Under the pieces are notes generated by a model. That model worked only from the letters and a program-made list of their open reading frames with translations. It did not search any database and was not told the origin of the DNA. Below, one piece after another: positions 11,161 to 28,356 of a stretch of 64,000 bases of DNA. Both the position numbers and the translations under genes were made by a program. The DNA lies in NCBI GenBank assembly GCA_037957365.1, contig JARHVA010003167.1:5001-69000 (forward strand), given 5' to 3'. This DNA is from Torreya grandis. Its lineage: Eukaryota; Streptophyta; Pinopsida; Cupressales; Taxaceae. Within the stretch, counting starts at the first letter, position 1, and each line of letters begins with the position of its first letter.

Positions 11161-14100
11161 AATTTATTTTTATCTTATGACAAAGCTGAAAATATTTATA
11201 AATATGTTTGGTATTTATATTCAGGATGTTCTAACAACATGTCAGGGAATGAAAAACTTTTTTATATAATGGATAAAAGCTTAAAATCCAAGATAAAACT
11301 TGGTGATGACAAACCATTGGAGGTTGCTGCAAAAGGAGCTATAGAAGTCCATACAAAAGAAGGTATGAAGAGTGTTAAAAACATTTATTACACTCCAAAT
11401 TTAAAGCATAATTTGTTGAGTGTTGGACAATTATGTGAGAATAATTATAAAGTTGTATTTGAAAATCAAAAATGTATAATTTATGATAAGAATCAAGGAA
11501 ATAGCGTGGTAACAGTTGTGCCTATGACAAAGAATAGGTTGTTTCCATTGAAGTTTGGTGAACATAACAAGAACCTTGTCAATATGGCATATGAGGATAC
11601 AAGTTGGTTGTGGCATCGCAGGTATGGGCATTTGTATTTTCATAGATTGAATATTCTAATATCAAAAGCATTAGTTTCTAGTTTACCTAAGGTTGAAGAG
11701 CACAAGGAAGTTTGTTAAGGATCTGGTAAAGGAAAAAATGCAAGAAAGAAATTTACAAAAGGCAATGCAAGGAGGGCCCATTATCCACTCCAGTTAGTTC
11801 ATTTAGACATTTGTGGTCCTATGCAGACAAAGAGTTTGGTAAGTCATCATATTTCATTACTTTTATTGATTACTCACAATAGTGTTGGGTTTATTTTTTG
11901 AAGACCAAAGGTGAAGCTCTTGAGACATTCAAGAGGTTTAGAGCCCTTGTAGAAAATGACAAAGAGTGAAAAATCAAATGCTTAAGGACTGATCATGGAG
12001 GAGAACTTTGTTCAAAATCCTTTCAAGGTTATTGTGATATGCATGGCAATAAAAGACAACCCACCACTGTATACACACCTCAACAAAATGGTGTAGCTGA
12101 AAGGAAAAATCGTACAATGGTGGAGATGGCATGAAGCATGATACAAACAAAGGGATTAAATAATTATTTTTGGGGAGATGCAGTTGCTATAGCACTATAT
12201 ATTCTCAATTAGAGTCCCACTAGTGCACTTGATAGGATGACTCCGTATGAAGCCTGGTATGAGAAAAAGCCAAATGTTAATTATTTCAAAGTTTTTGGTT
12301 TCTTAGCCTTTGTTCATGTTCCTGATCAAAAGAGGCAAAAGTTAGATCCCAAAAGTGAGTCATGTATTTTTGTTGGATATAGTGAGGAAAGTAAGGCTTA
12401 CAAGTTATATAATCCTCTCACTAATAAGGTTATTGTGTCAAGAGATGTGATTTTTGATGAAGGGGTATTTTATGGTCATCAAAGAGGCCATATGGAGAAA
12501 TCAAAATCTATTTTAAATAAAGTTATTATTAATGATATTGATCATGGGCAGCCCATTAATATTTCTATTCCAAGTGCTATAAATCCACCATGTAACCCCT
12601 CATCTAGTTGTTCAATTTGAAGTGTAAGTCCAGATTTAAGTCCTAGTTTTGTAAGGAAGGTAAGAATATTTAGTGACATTTATCAAAGGAGTTCAAATCA
12701 AGAACATGAAGAAAATCCAAGAGGTGAGACACTGAATTTTTCTTTACTTACCAAGGCTGATTTTGAACCATCATGTTTTGAAGATGCATATACTAATGAG
12801 GTTTGGATGCAAGCAATGTAAGAAGAGATGGATTTTATTCATAGGAATGACACTTGGGAGCTTACAAAGCTTCCACATGATAAGAAGAAGATTGGCACCA
12901 AATGAGTCTACAAGACTAAGTGTAGCAGTGATGGAAGTGTTGAAAGGCATAAGGCGAGATTAGTTGCTAAAGGCTTCACACAAAAGTATGGCATTGATTA
13001 TGAAGAGAGATTTGCACCAGTAGCATGACAAGAGACCATTAGAATGTTGATTTCATTAGCAGCTCAAAAGAATTGGAGCATCCATCATATGGATGTGAAA
13101 AGTGCCTTCTTAAATGGGTACTTAGAAGAAGTATATGTGGAACAGCCACAAGGTTTTGAAGTGCAAGGAAAAAAAATCATGTCTACAAGTTGAAGAAGGC
13201 TTTGTACGGCCTCAAACAAGCACCAAGAGCATGGTATGCTAGGATTGATGGATATTTTCAAGATAATGGCTTTCAAAGAAGTAAGAGTGAACCTACCCTT
13301 TACTAAAAATAAGAAGGTAATGATATTATGATTGTAAGTTTGTATGTTGATGACTTGTTGTATATGGGTAGCAGTTCTATGATGAAGGATGAATTCAAAG
13401 TTTTCATGATGAATGAATTTGAGATGAAAGATTTAGGCCTTATGAAATATTTTTTAGGAATGGAGGTTTATCAAAGGGAGAATAAAATTTTCATTTGTCA
13501 AACAAAGTATGCTAAAGATATGTTGAAGAAACTTGATATGGTTGATTGTAAACCAATCTCCACTCTAGTTGCTCATGGAGTTGTTTTGTGTAGAGATGAT
13601 GGTGCTGAAAGAGTTGATGAGACAACCTATAGAAGTATTGTCAGAGGTTTAATGTTTCTAACTCACACAAGACATGATATTGCTTATTCAGTTTCACTTA
13701 TTTCAAGGTACATGACAGAGCCATCAGAAATACATATGAAGTCAGCCAAGAGAATTTTGAGGCATGTGAAAGGCACTCTAGATTTTGGTATTCATTACTA
13801 CACTTCTAAAAGGTTCAATCTTGTTGGTTTTAGTGATTCTGATTGGGGAGGTAGTTTGGATGACCGAAAGTCAACATCTAGGAATTGTTTTTCTTTTGGT
13901 TCTAGTTTGATTACTTGGAGCTCAAAGAAGCAGAGTATGTTGCAGTCACTTTAGTATGTACACAAGCATTATGGCTTAGAAAACTTCATGAAGAAATTGG
14001 AGAGATTCAAGTTTGGCCCATAGTTTTTTTTTTGATAATATTAGTGCTATTAAATTGGCCAAGAATCCAGTCCATCATAGTAGGACAAAAGATTTTGATT

Positions 14101-14255
14101 TAAAGCATCATTTTATCTAAGATTTAGTGCAGATGAAGGTAGTAGAATTGAAATACATCAACACTAAATAATAATTGGTAGATATCTTCATGAAAGTAGT
14201 TTCAACAGATCAATTTTTGACACTAAGAGATCAAATTATGAGCCCGTTCAGCATC
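11161..14255 (+). pseudogene. E2 pol relic (protease, integrase, RT, RNase H)
   Basis: The protease motif at about 11208-11245 reads WYLYSGCSNNM; the catalytic Asp of D-S-G is replaced by Tyr. The pre-integrase motif WLWHRRYGHL is near 11605. Integrase keeps HLDICGP (about 11804), CLRTDHGGE (about 11980) and PQQNGVAERKNR (about 12080), that is, all three D,D,E positions. A frameshift lies near 11835. Reverse transcriptase begins near 12880 ([19 protein letters not shown]), includes [21 protein letters not shown], has a frameshift near 13170, and keeps catalytic YVDD at 13342-13353. RNase H has FSDSDWGGSLDDRKSTS near 13827, then a short deletion near 13930 before EAEYVAV. Several stops fall where Arg (CGA) or Trp (TGG) is expected. 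Confidence 0.93.
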
Positions 14256-14266
14256 AAGGGGGAGTA
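14256..14266 (+). promoter_or_regulatory. E2 polypurine tract
   Basis: AAGGGGGAGTA ends immediately before the 3' LTR and would prime plus-strand DNA synthesis. Confidence 0.9.
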
Positions 14267-14690
14267 TGTTGAAAAGCGATGCTGAAGTGCAGTTCACTTA
14301 GTTCTATTTTTAGACTATTAGTGTAAATTTAGTTTGCATGAACAATTTTTTGTGGAGCTAAATTTAGACAGTTAGTTAATTTTTAGTTTATATATTTTTA
14401 AGAAAAAATAAAGCCTTAGAAAGGCTAGAGTTAGTTTTAGTTGCTATTACATGCAAATTATTATTTAGATAAATTCAAAATATTTTATTCAATAATTAGA
14501 AAAGCATGTTCACACGCAATTCTATTAATACGTCGTAATTGATCTTTATTTTCAAGAAGAGAAGAAGAAGGAGAATGATTCCAATGTTTTGAAGAAGAAG
14601 TATTTTTCATTTTTGCAACTCTTATCTCTTCTGTATTATGAATATTGCATATATTTGGCTATGATTTAATTTTATTTAAAAAGTTCTACA
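14267..14690 (+). repeat. E2 3' LTR
   Basis: This is colinear with the 5' LTR, at about 94% identity by eye with a few short indels, including an extra GAA triplet in the GA-rich part. It ends TTCTACA and is followed by AAAAT. Confidence 0.95.
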
Positions 14691-14695
14691 AAAAT

Positions 14696-16788
14696 TCTCT
14701 CACATCTCTGTGCTTGTCATAAAGTCAACTTCCCTTTGAAAATTCCCATGCAACTGGACTGCAGACTTCTGAACTTGTTTCTTTCTTTAAAAGTTCCATT
14801 GCAATTTGACCATGGGAACAAGACATTAGCGTGGAAAAACACCTGTGGCTTTATTTTTTATGGCACTTTGATACATGGGCCGGGACTCAGACTTTCATTT
14901 GCATAATGTAATTTTTCATGTTAAAGTTGAGATGTAACATTGGATTCTCCTCTGGAAGACCTGAAACTCTATTCTTTTTGCAAAGGAAATGTTAGACTTA
15001 GTATTTTTTAACACTTAGTCATTTTTACTCTTCATAACTAGATTCTACCATGGACCCTATCAATGCCACATTAAAAAACATGAAAACATTTAAGCATTAG
15101 TGAAACAAAATTTTATGGGGTTTGCACAATATGATTGTAAAAGTGGGTTTTTGTTCCATCTGAACATTTCTCATGGATTTATTTTATGGGACAATAGTTA
15201 GACTTTTAGATACTCACTTTTCAAGAAAGGGCATGAATTGATTAGCACAGATTTGGGCATTAACATGTGGTACTCTGCATATCTAATGAACCATATCTAA
15301 GGACAGGGAATTACATTCGTATCTTAGAATTTAATAAGATATTCTAAATTTTGAGAGGAAAATAACCATATATAAAAATATTTTTCAGAAAAAGAGAAGA
15401 AGATGAACTTAAATGTAATTAAAATAAATTCTCTTTTTAATATCTAAAAAATTGTAGTTTAATTGATATAAACTATTTATTTTGATGTCAACCTTTCTTT
15501 TTTTCTTTTTTCTTTATAATTATTTTATAAATATTTATATAATTTATAAAATAAGAAATATTAAATATTATTTATATTTTAATTATAATTTTATATAATT
15601 TATAATAATTTATATAAATTTTAATTTTATACTTAATAGAATTTATTTAAAAAATTAATTATATTTTAAAAAAAAATTTGTAAATTCCATCAAACGTCAA
15701 TCAAAATTAAACTTTAAATAAAAATAATATTAAAATATATTTTACAGACCATCTGAAGACAAAATCTATAAAATAAAATAAAATAAATAAATAAAATTAC
15801 TAGTATTCTTAATTTACTTCCAACAATTTTTTGATTGGGAAGTGTTTTTGTTAGAAACTTGACCTTGTCATTTTGTTTATTGGTTGTTTTTTCATTATTA
15901 TTATTATAATTACTATTTTTTATAATAAAAATATATAAACATTTTTAATAAAATTTATTTGTAAAAATAATTACTAATATATATTTTATTACATTATTTT
16001 TATATTAATTATTTTATTTTATTTTTTCTTCAATTTTTTATTTTTTAAAGAAGAAAATGAACATTAAATAATTTTTGAATAAAAATTAAATAAATATTAA
16101 AATTATTTTTTCTTAAAATAATTAAATATTTATTAAATTTAATATTAAATTATTATGAATAAATATTGTTACCATTATATAATATATATTGAAAAGATCA
16201 AATATTTAAAGATTATAGTGCATTAACTTATTGAAATGTAAACGTTTTTAATGTTTTGTTTTAATTTATTTATTCAAATTTAAAATTAAAAAAAAAATCA
16301 AATATTAAATAATATATATTGATATTAAATTAATAATAATAAAAACATTATAAATTAAAATATATTTGATTTTATAAATTTAAGTAAATAAAAAAATTCT
16401 ATATACAGAATGCCTATTTTTTATTTGGAACTTTTTTTTCAACCCGATTTCTCATCAATTTACATTCCTTGATTTCTTATAACATAATATGTAAACTATA
16501 CAAATATTTCTTATATATAACCTTTAGAATTTCCATTTCCTCTTAACATTAAAAAGTAGTAACATTTTATTTCGTTTTTTACGTACAAATTTTGTCGAAC
16601 GGTAAGATTTTATTTCACTTTCTACAAAATCTTATTGGGCAGTAATATTTTATTTCATTTCATTTTCTAATTACAAATCTTGTTCCTTATCTTGGTGCAT
16701 ATCTAGATTGATATAGACTAAAATACTATTTTGGAAAATGCCTCAAAAACTGTAATTTACACGTGCAACATTTTCCATATATTGAAAA
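14696..16788. other. A+T-rich intergenic DNA
   Basis: The first few hundred bases would have been contiguous with 9752 before E2 inserted, so they are the distal upstream region of the UBA pseudogene. From about 15370 to 16400 the sequence is extremely A+T-rich, with runs such as the AAAT-type repeat at 15769-15796. The part at about 15690-15840 recurs at 60100-60256. No coding sequence is visible. Confidence 0.5.
15690..15840 (+). repeat. Dispersed A+T-rich repeat, copy 1
   Basis: The stretch containing ATAATATTAAAATATATTTTAC, ACCATC, GACAAAATCTA and ATTCTTAATTTAC recurs in the same order at 60100-60245. The repeat family is unknown, and its full extent could not be fixed by eye. Confidence 0.5.
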
Positions 16789-16992
16789 CTAAACATAAAT
16801 TTCATTTAGCCGGTTCCCAGAGTGAAACGCAAGATGCAATGGTGTAATATATTTATGATGATGAAGGGAAGCTTCTAAGGTAGGACAAAGCTTAAACTTC
16901 ATGATAATTAAATTATTTAGAAAATGGATGCCAACTTCAACGTCACCCAAATAATTAACATGGGTCAACAATGTATTCATATTCATAGCCAT
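16789..16992 (-). pseudogene. Ankyrin-repeat protein fragment
   Basis: A 67-codon minus-strand frame contains two recognisable ankyrin units. The first reads NTLLTHVNYLGDVEVGIHFL and fits the consensus T-P-L-H-x-A-A-x-x-G-H-x-E-V-V-x-x-L-L, with a few changes. The second reads YITPLHLAFHSGN and keeps the T-P-L-H-L-A signature and the following G. The units are 43 residues apart instead of about 33, so there is an insertion or a degenerate linker. Ankyrin repeats bind other proteins; plants have many, often with C-terminal membrane domains, but none of that is visible here. There is no continuation on either side, so it is probably a fragment of a dead gene. Confidence 0.4.
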
Positions 16993-17204
16993 TCATCACC
17001 ATACAAATTCCAATTTACATACAATTTGTGCGAATTTCTTAACATAACATTTAAGGCACATTTCCCTTCAACAATGGGGCTTGACTATCAATTGACTCGC
17101 GACTCTGAGCACGATTACCTTCAAAAGGTCCAAATTTGAAAACAGCTCTTTGTTTTATTTTGATGTGCTTTTGTGTTTAAGATGTTAGAATTGATATTTT
17201 TAAA

Positions 17205-17832
17205 CATTTTTCGAGTTTTAATTTTGATTTTTTAAGATATTGTAATAACTAAAACTTCAAATTATACAGATTAATCATTAATGATAAAATATCCAACAAA
17301 TTTAATCGTAAAAAATTCACAAAGAAACTGTTTATATATGAGCAACTATCTTCAATCAACTCTCTTTTAAATTCTAATCTTGACTACTTTAAAATGTTAT
17401 AATAACATTAACAACTAAAACTCCAAATTATACTAATTAATCATCAATGATAAAGTGCCTTTTTAATCATAAAAATTTTTCAAAAAATTTGTTCATAGAT
17501 TAACAACTATTTTTGATCAACTCTTTTTCAAATTATAATCTTAACTACTCGAAGATGTTATATTAATACTAACAACTAAGATTCCACATTACACTAAACA
17601 GAATTAATCATTAAAATTTCTCAAAGACACTATTTATAAATTAACAACTATATTCAATCAGCTCTATTTCAAAATTTAATCTTGACTATTTGAAGATCTT
17701 ATAATAATACTAATAATTAAAACTCCAAATTACACTAATTAATCATTAATAATAGAATGTCCAACAAAAATAATCATAAAAAATTCTTAAAAAAAAACTT
17801 TTCATAATTTAACAACTATCTTCAATCAAATT
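17205..17832. repeat. Imperfect tandem repeat, four units of ~140-160 bp
   Basis: The same ordered landmarks recur four times: a motif like AAGATGTTATAATAATACTAA, then AACTCCAAATTACACTAATTAATCAT, then AACAACTATCTTCAATCAA. The anchors are at 17234, 17391, 17552 and 17693, giving spacings of 157, 161 and 141 bp. Units differ by substitutions and short deletions, so the array is old. No coding content. Confidence 0.8.
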
Positions 17833-17889
17833 TCACTTAGAGACCCCACAGGAAAAAGCCAAAGCGAGGAGGATTCATAAATGATTTGG

Positions 17890-18162
17890 TCATGTTGTAG
17901 CAAGAATGACTACTTCGTCGAAGTTGCTTTGAAAGTTTGAAGTCAATGTGTTTTTATCTTTTAATTGGTGGATTATATCTATCATTTTCAGATCTTTATT
18001 ATTCACTTTAATGAGTGATTTCGATGTCGAATAATTTCTATCCGCGAAGTCCAAACATGTAGAAACATTCATGCATGGAATTACCAAATTGTCATGGAAA
18101 ATGTCTGCAGTAGAATTACAGAAACTAATGACGATGTGATGGAGGGGAACTGATAATGACAA
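17890..18162 (-). other. Unassigned 90-codon open frame
   Basis: The minus-strand frame starts MSLSVPLHHIVISFCNS and stays open for 90 codons in DNA that is less A+T-rich than its surroundings. I recognise no domain. Part of it (NKDLKMIDIIHQLKDKNTL) could be helical. It lies on the same strand as the ankyrin fragment and upstream of it, with the tandem repeat in between, so it might be another piece of that gene. That is a guess. Confidence 0.2.
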
Positions 18163-18865
18163 TATAATAAAAGCTAATGGAAAATATTTATTTTAATGTT
18201 TAATTTTTTAAATAGAATGGATTCACAAATTTAAAAATCAAATCAAATCTATTTAATGGTTATCTAGTTCTAAATAATTTTATTTAATTTAAAATAACAT
18301 AAAAAATAAAGAATAATATAATATGTAACAAGATAAAGTTAGAAACAGTTATTATAATTTTTTCAATTAAAAAGGTAAAATATAATATACAACAACATAA
18401 GTAGTTTATGAGGGAATCAAATGTCAAGATATAAGAATATTAATTTACAAAGATAGTTAGAGGGAGATGGTGGAGGTGCGGATAATCCATCTTGTCAATG
18501 AGCATTATTTTTGTTTATATCATTTTATGATTCTTGTTTAAATGAAAAAAATATTAAAACCAGAAAAGAGAATATCCTTTAATATTGAGTCATCTATTTC
18601 TTAATGTTGGGGAAAGTAAACCTGCTACTACCATCATAAAAATAAATATGAATAAATGAAAGACATTGTACATGCGATGAAAGAATTCACCCCTACTTGT
18701 AAATGGTACTTACCACAAACTCCATTATAATAATCATAAGAATGTAATTTTTTATAAATATATCAATATTTTATTAAATATCACTTATGCTTTATTAATA
18801 GTAAATAAACAAACATAAATAAATAATAAACAAGAACTTCCTTTCTTTCTTTATGTCATTTAAAG
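18163..18865. other. A+T-rich spacer, nothing recognised
   Basis: Low-complexity A+T-rich DNA with no recognisable coding or repeat structure. It ends at the truncation point of the left E3 copy. Confidence 0.5.
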
Positions 18866-19282
18866 GTCAGATAAATTGTTTCTCCCATTGGCTATCAAGT
18901 TTGGCAAGGCTTCCAAGTTAGCACCGCATTTTGTTGGGCCTTTTGACATAGTGGAAAAGATTAGATCTTCCTCCTTTTTCAAGGATTTATGTTTTTTTTT
19001 TTCATGTTGCATTATTGAAAAAATATATACATGTTCCATCTCATATTCTAGATTGGTCTCATTTACAGGTATGAAAGAGAAAAAGATCAAGTTGGAACCA
19101 GTGAGAATCCTAGACCATCATAGCGTTAAGCTACATAATAGGGATATATATTAGGTTTTGGTGTAATGGGACCTTATCAATAAAAGAAGAACTCTTTGGG
19201 AATATGCTCATGTTTTCAGACAACATTATGCATGAATTTTTGATTAATTTATCGGGATGACTCTCTTCCAAGAGGATGAAGG
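18866..19282 (+). pseudogene. E3a: truncated 3' end of a gypsy pol with chromodomain
   Basis: This is colinear with 27945-28356 of E3b. It contains KLAPHFVGPFDIVEKI (the integrase C-terminal region that precedes the chromodomain in plant gypsy elements), then a gap of about 40 bp relative to E3b, then EPVRILDHHSVKLHNRDIY and a Trp-Glu-containing end, which form the chromodomain-like part. It runs straight through a decayed polypurine tract (about 19269-19282) into the LTR at 19283. Everything upstream is missing. So it is the tail of a second E3 element whose 3' LTR is the 5' LTR of E3b. Confidence 0.8.
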
Positions 19283-24659
<5,377 letters not shown>

Positions 24660-24673
24660 TCTAGTATCAGAGT
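24660..24673 (+). promoter_or_regulatory. E3 primer binding site (tRNA-iMet type)
   Basis: TCTAGTATCAGAGT follows the LTR and matches the usual TTTGGTATCAGAGC apart from four substitutions. Confidence 0.75.
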
Positions 24674-24799
24674 AGTGCTTTGTTCTAAGGAACTCTAAGA
24701 ATGATTAATTTCCTCTAAACAATTTCAATCTTTTAAGTTATCACTTATTATTTTTTAGGATAGGTAAAGCATGATCAAATGGAGGAAACATCCATAAGA

Positions 24800-27700
24800 A
24801 TATTTTAAATGTCAATGCAACTAGGGGAAGAGGTCGAGGATGTGGAGGGGGTCATCGAGGATGCATCCCCATTCGTAACTTAGATTGAATGCCTATAAAT
24901 AATGTTGAAAATAATATCGAGGTAACCCATGCTGAAGTAGTCAATGGGATTTTAACCAATATACATAAAGAAATTCTCAATGGGATCTTGACAGCTCTTA
25001 AAAAATTTCAAAGAAAGATTGATAATTATGAACAAAGATTGAAAAATATTGAGGGGTTATCCCAAGAAAAAGTAACAAGATTGAAAATAGGATAAGTAAA
25101 AAGATCCATAATTCAAGAACTATCTTTGACCACCATTGACCCAATAATCAAAGAGATGAAAAAGCTTCCATCACTTACCTTTTTAGGTAAATAATCAGGT
25201 GATACAACTGATGCTTTCTTGATACACTTTAAAATTTAATTTAGTTTACATAATATACCTTATAATGTGAAAGATAGAGTAGCAACCTATTATCTTGTAA
25301 GATTTACAACATTATGGTGGAACCACCTTTATGCTATTGAATGGTATCAACATTTAAATCTATCACAGTCTATTTTTGAGACTCAATTTCCTAAGAGGTA
25401 CCTAAATTTAAATTTATAAAGAGTATAAAATCAATAATTTTTAACTTTTGAAGCAAGAGAACATGACTATTACTGAATATGAGAACAAATTTTTGAACTT
25501 ACTGTGTCATGTGAATTATATGCATGACTAAGAAACTAAAATTTTAAGTTCAAGCTTGGGCTTAAGAAGATTCTGATGCATGATTTTAACATGACCAATC
25601 GCAAAACTTTATCTACAACCATATAAGCAATGTACGGGGCTCAAGAGAAAGAAATGTCTAGACAAAAGATAAGATAAAAATTCAAGTCAAACATGTAGCA
25701 GTCTAAAGCCAAGAACCATTCTCCTCTGTACAAGAAGTTTAGAAAATATGATTCTAATTGTAAATTTTAAGGAAGTAATAAGAATTTTAGCAAGTTTCTC
25801 AATCCGAATAGGAACTTTAAGTCCCATGTATCTTCCAAATTTGGTTCTTATAAGAAGAAACAACATCAAAATAACTCACGTGGACCTACCAAGGATGCTA
25901 AAATTATTCCAATAACATCTTATAGACCAATTATGTTCTAGGAATGTGGTGACAATCACTATAGAAAGGACTACCTTAAATTGAAATTATACCAAGAAAC
26001 AAACCATAGAGTATATGTGGTTATTGATAACCATAATGTTAACTTGCAAGCCACTCTAATTGAGACATAAGGTATAATTAATGGTTTTACTTTAACTATA
26101 TTAGTTGATTCTTGTGAAATCAACTATTTTATTTTTCTATTTTCTGCTAGAATATTTAATAATAAACATGTCTTGATAAGAGAAGGTTAGGAAGTTGAAT
26201 TTAGTAAAGATAAGAAAGTGCCTATTCTTGAATACTTAGAATAAGCAAAATTGGATCTTGGTGTTTCTAAGACCAAGGTAAATCTTTTTTTCATGGATTT
26301 AATGTCTTATGATCTCATCCTTGGGATGGATTTAATTCATGAACATCAATCTAAACTTGATTATGTGGGTAAAAGAGTGTGATGAACCAATGACCTTGGA
26401 TAAATTGTACAATTTTAAGACATGCAAGGGTATGTGATATGCGAAACAATTTCAACCTTATGGATGAAAATAGATTTTAGGAAGGGATACTTATTAAATC
26501 TCTTATGTAAATCATACTAGACTTGAAAGGTAACTTTGAAAATTTGGTTAGTTCTTCCAAAGAAGGCTATGGAGGTAAGTTGACTTAAGATGGTAAGGTT
26601 GTGGCTTACGAGGCATGCAAATTGAAAGAACATGAAAATAATTATCCTACACAAGATATGGACCTTACTACCATTGTTTATGCACTTAAGTAATGGAAAC
26701 ATTTTCTATTGGAAAAACATTTTCAAGTGAAATCTGATCATTGAAGTCTTGAGTATTTGTTCTCTCAAAAAGACTCAAATGCATGCAAGTGAAGGTTTCT
26801 AGAATTTATGAGAAATTTTGACATAAATATATCACATCTCAGATTCAATGAGAACCATGTGGTTGATAAAATTATAAAACACATGTACCTTGATACATTA
26901 TTGGTGTTACAAATAAATTTCAAAACTACTATTTTGGAATAGGAGCTTGCTGATGTATTCTATCATGAAGTAAGAGTAGGTTTGGTTGATGAGCTAGTAG
27001 CAAGAATATTTACTAAATTTTCTATTACAATAGATGGCCAGATAAGGTAAAAAGATAGAATTTATGTCCCTACATTAAGTGCATATAACATCTTTTAATG
27101 CTCATCTAGGTGTTAGAAAAAAGATACATGAGTTGAAAAATCTCTATTTTTAGCCACAAATGAAGCATGATGTTACTAAATTTATATATAAATGCTTGGA
27201 ATGCTAATGGGTAAAGGTTGAGCATACCATTCAAGAGAGATGTTATACCCTCATTATATTTTAAAATATAAGTGGGTTGTAGTCTCACTTGATTTTATTG
27301 TTGTGATGCCAAAATCATGTAACAAACATGATACAATCTTGGTAGTGATTGATAAAGAAACTAAATTTGGCCATGTTATTAATGAAAATTTAATATATAA
27401 TGCGTCCATATTTATAAAATGTTTTGTGAAGAAGTATTAAGACTCTATGGCATACTTGAGGTTATCATATCAGATCAGGATAAACTATTTACTTAAAAGT
27501 TTTAGCATAATGTAGCTATAGCCTTTAGAACAAAGCTGAATTTTTGCTCTTTATATTATCTAGAAATGGAAGGAGAAATAGAATGACTCAATTAACTAGT
27601 TGAAGATATGCTACACATGTATGTAATGGATCAACCAATAAAATTGAAGGATTATCTTCATCTGGTTGAGTTTGCATATAATGATTTCTATCATTTAGCT

Positions 27701-28320
27701 ATTAAGATGTCTCTATTGGAAACCTTATATGGACGTAAGCGCATAACACTTATTGTGTAGGATAGCTTAGAAAAAAGGGCTGATAATGGGCCTGATTTGT
27801 TGCTAGAATATGATAGGTAGATAGAAATAATAAGGTATAATTTTAAAATATATTTTGATCAACAAAAGAGATATGTAGATCTTAAGAGAACTCTATAAGA
27901 ATTAAGTATAGGGGACAATGTTTTTATGCATGTTAGACCAAAAAAAAGTTATATTGGTAAAGATTCTAAGTTAAGACCATGTTTTCTCAAGACTTTTGAC
28001 ATAGTGGAAATGATTAGCCTTGTTGCTTACCAATTAGCACTTGCTCCTTATCTTTCAAGGATTCATGCTATTTTTCATGTTGCATTATTGAGAAAAGATA
28101 AACCTTATCTATCTCTTATTCTATATTGATCTCATTTATGGGTCACATAAGAGGAAAGGATCTAGTTGGAACTAGTAAGAATCCTAGACCATCACAAAAT
28201 TATGCTACATAATAGGGATATTCAACATATTTTGGTGCAAGAGGACCCTATAAGTGAAAGAAACACCACTTGGGAAGATGCTCAAGTTTTCAAACAATAT
28301 TATGCATGATTTTTGGATTA
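24800..28320 (+). pseudogene. E3b gag-pol relic lacking the RT core
   Basis: A Gly/Arg-rich start (ATRGRGRGCGGGHRG, about 24813) precedes a gag domain at 25140-25680, which includes KQENMTITEYENKFLNLL near 25450. A zinc-knuckle remnant (ECGDNHYRKDYL, about 25938) has lost two of its cysteines. The protease keeps only VDSCEINYF (about 26105), followed by DLILGMDLIHEHQSKLDYV (about 26309). The sequence then jumps within about 170 bp to RNase H (GKVVAYEACKLKEHENNYP, about 26600), so the whole RT palm is deleted. Integrase follows: HHCC zinc region 27080-27230, core 27255-27760 with VSLDFIVVMP and ISDQDKLF, and C-terminus with RPCFLKTFDIVEMI. A chromodomain at about 28160-28315 (VRILDHHKIMLHNRDIQ) would have targeted integration to marked chromatin. 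Many stops; dead. Confidence 0.88.
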
Positions 28321-28343
28321 AGACACCAAGACAGCTCCCTTCC

Positions 28344-28356
28344 AAGAGGGGGAGGA
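28344..28356 (+). promoter_or_regulatory. E3b polypurine tract
   Basis: AAGAGGGGGAGGA abuts the TGTTACGAT start of the right LTR. Confidence 0.88.

Larger units (their letters stand above)
9753..14690 (+). mobile_element. E2: nearly complete Ty1/copia LTR retrotransposon
   Basis: The 4,938 bp element has LTRs of about 416 and 424 bp that start TG and end CA. It has a perfect AAAAT target duplication at 9748-9752 and 14691-14695, an exact TGGTATCAGAGC primer site and a clear polypurine tract. The LTRs agree at about 94% by eye, so E2 is clearly younger than E1. The interior holds a single gag-pol frame in copia order with few frameshifts. Inactivation is mainly by in-frame stops plus a lost protease aspartate. 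Confidence 0.96.
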
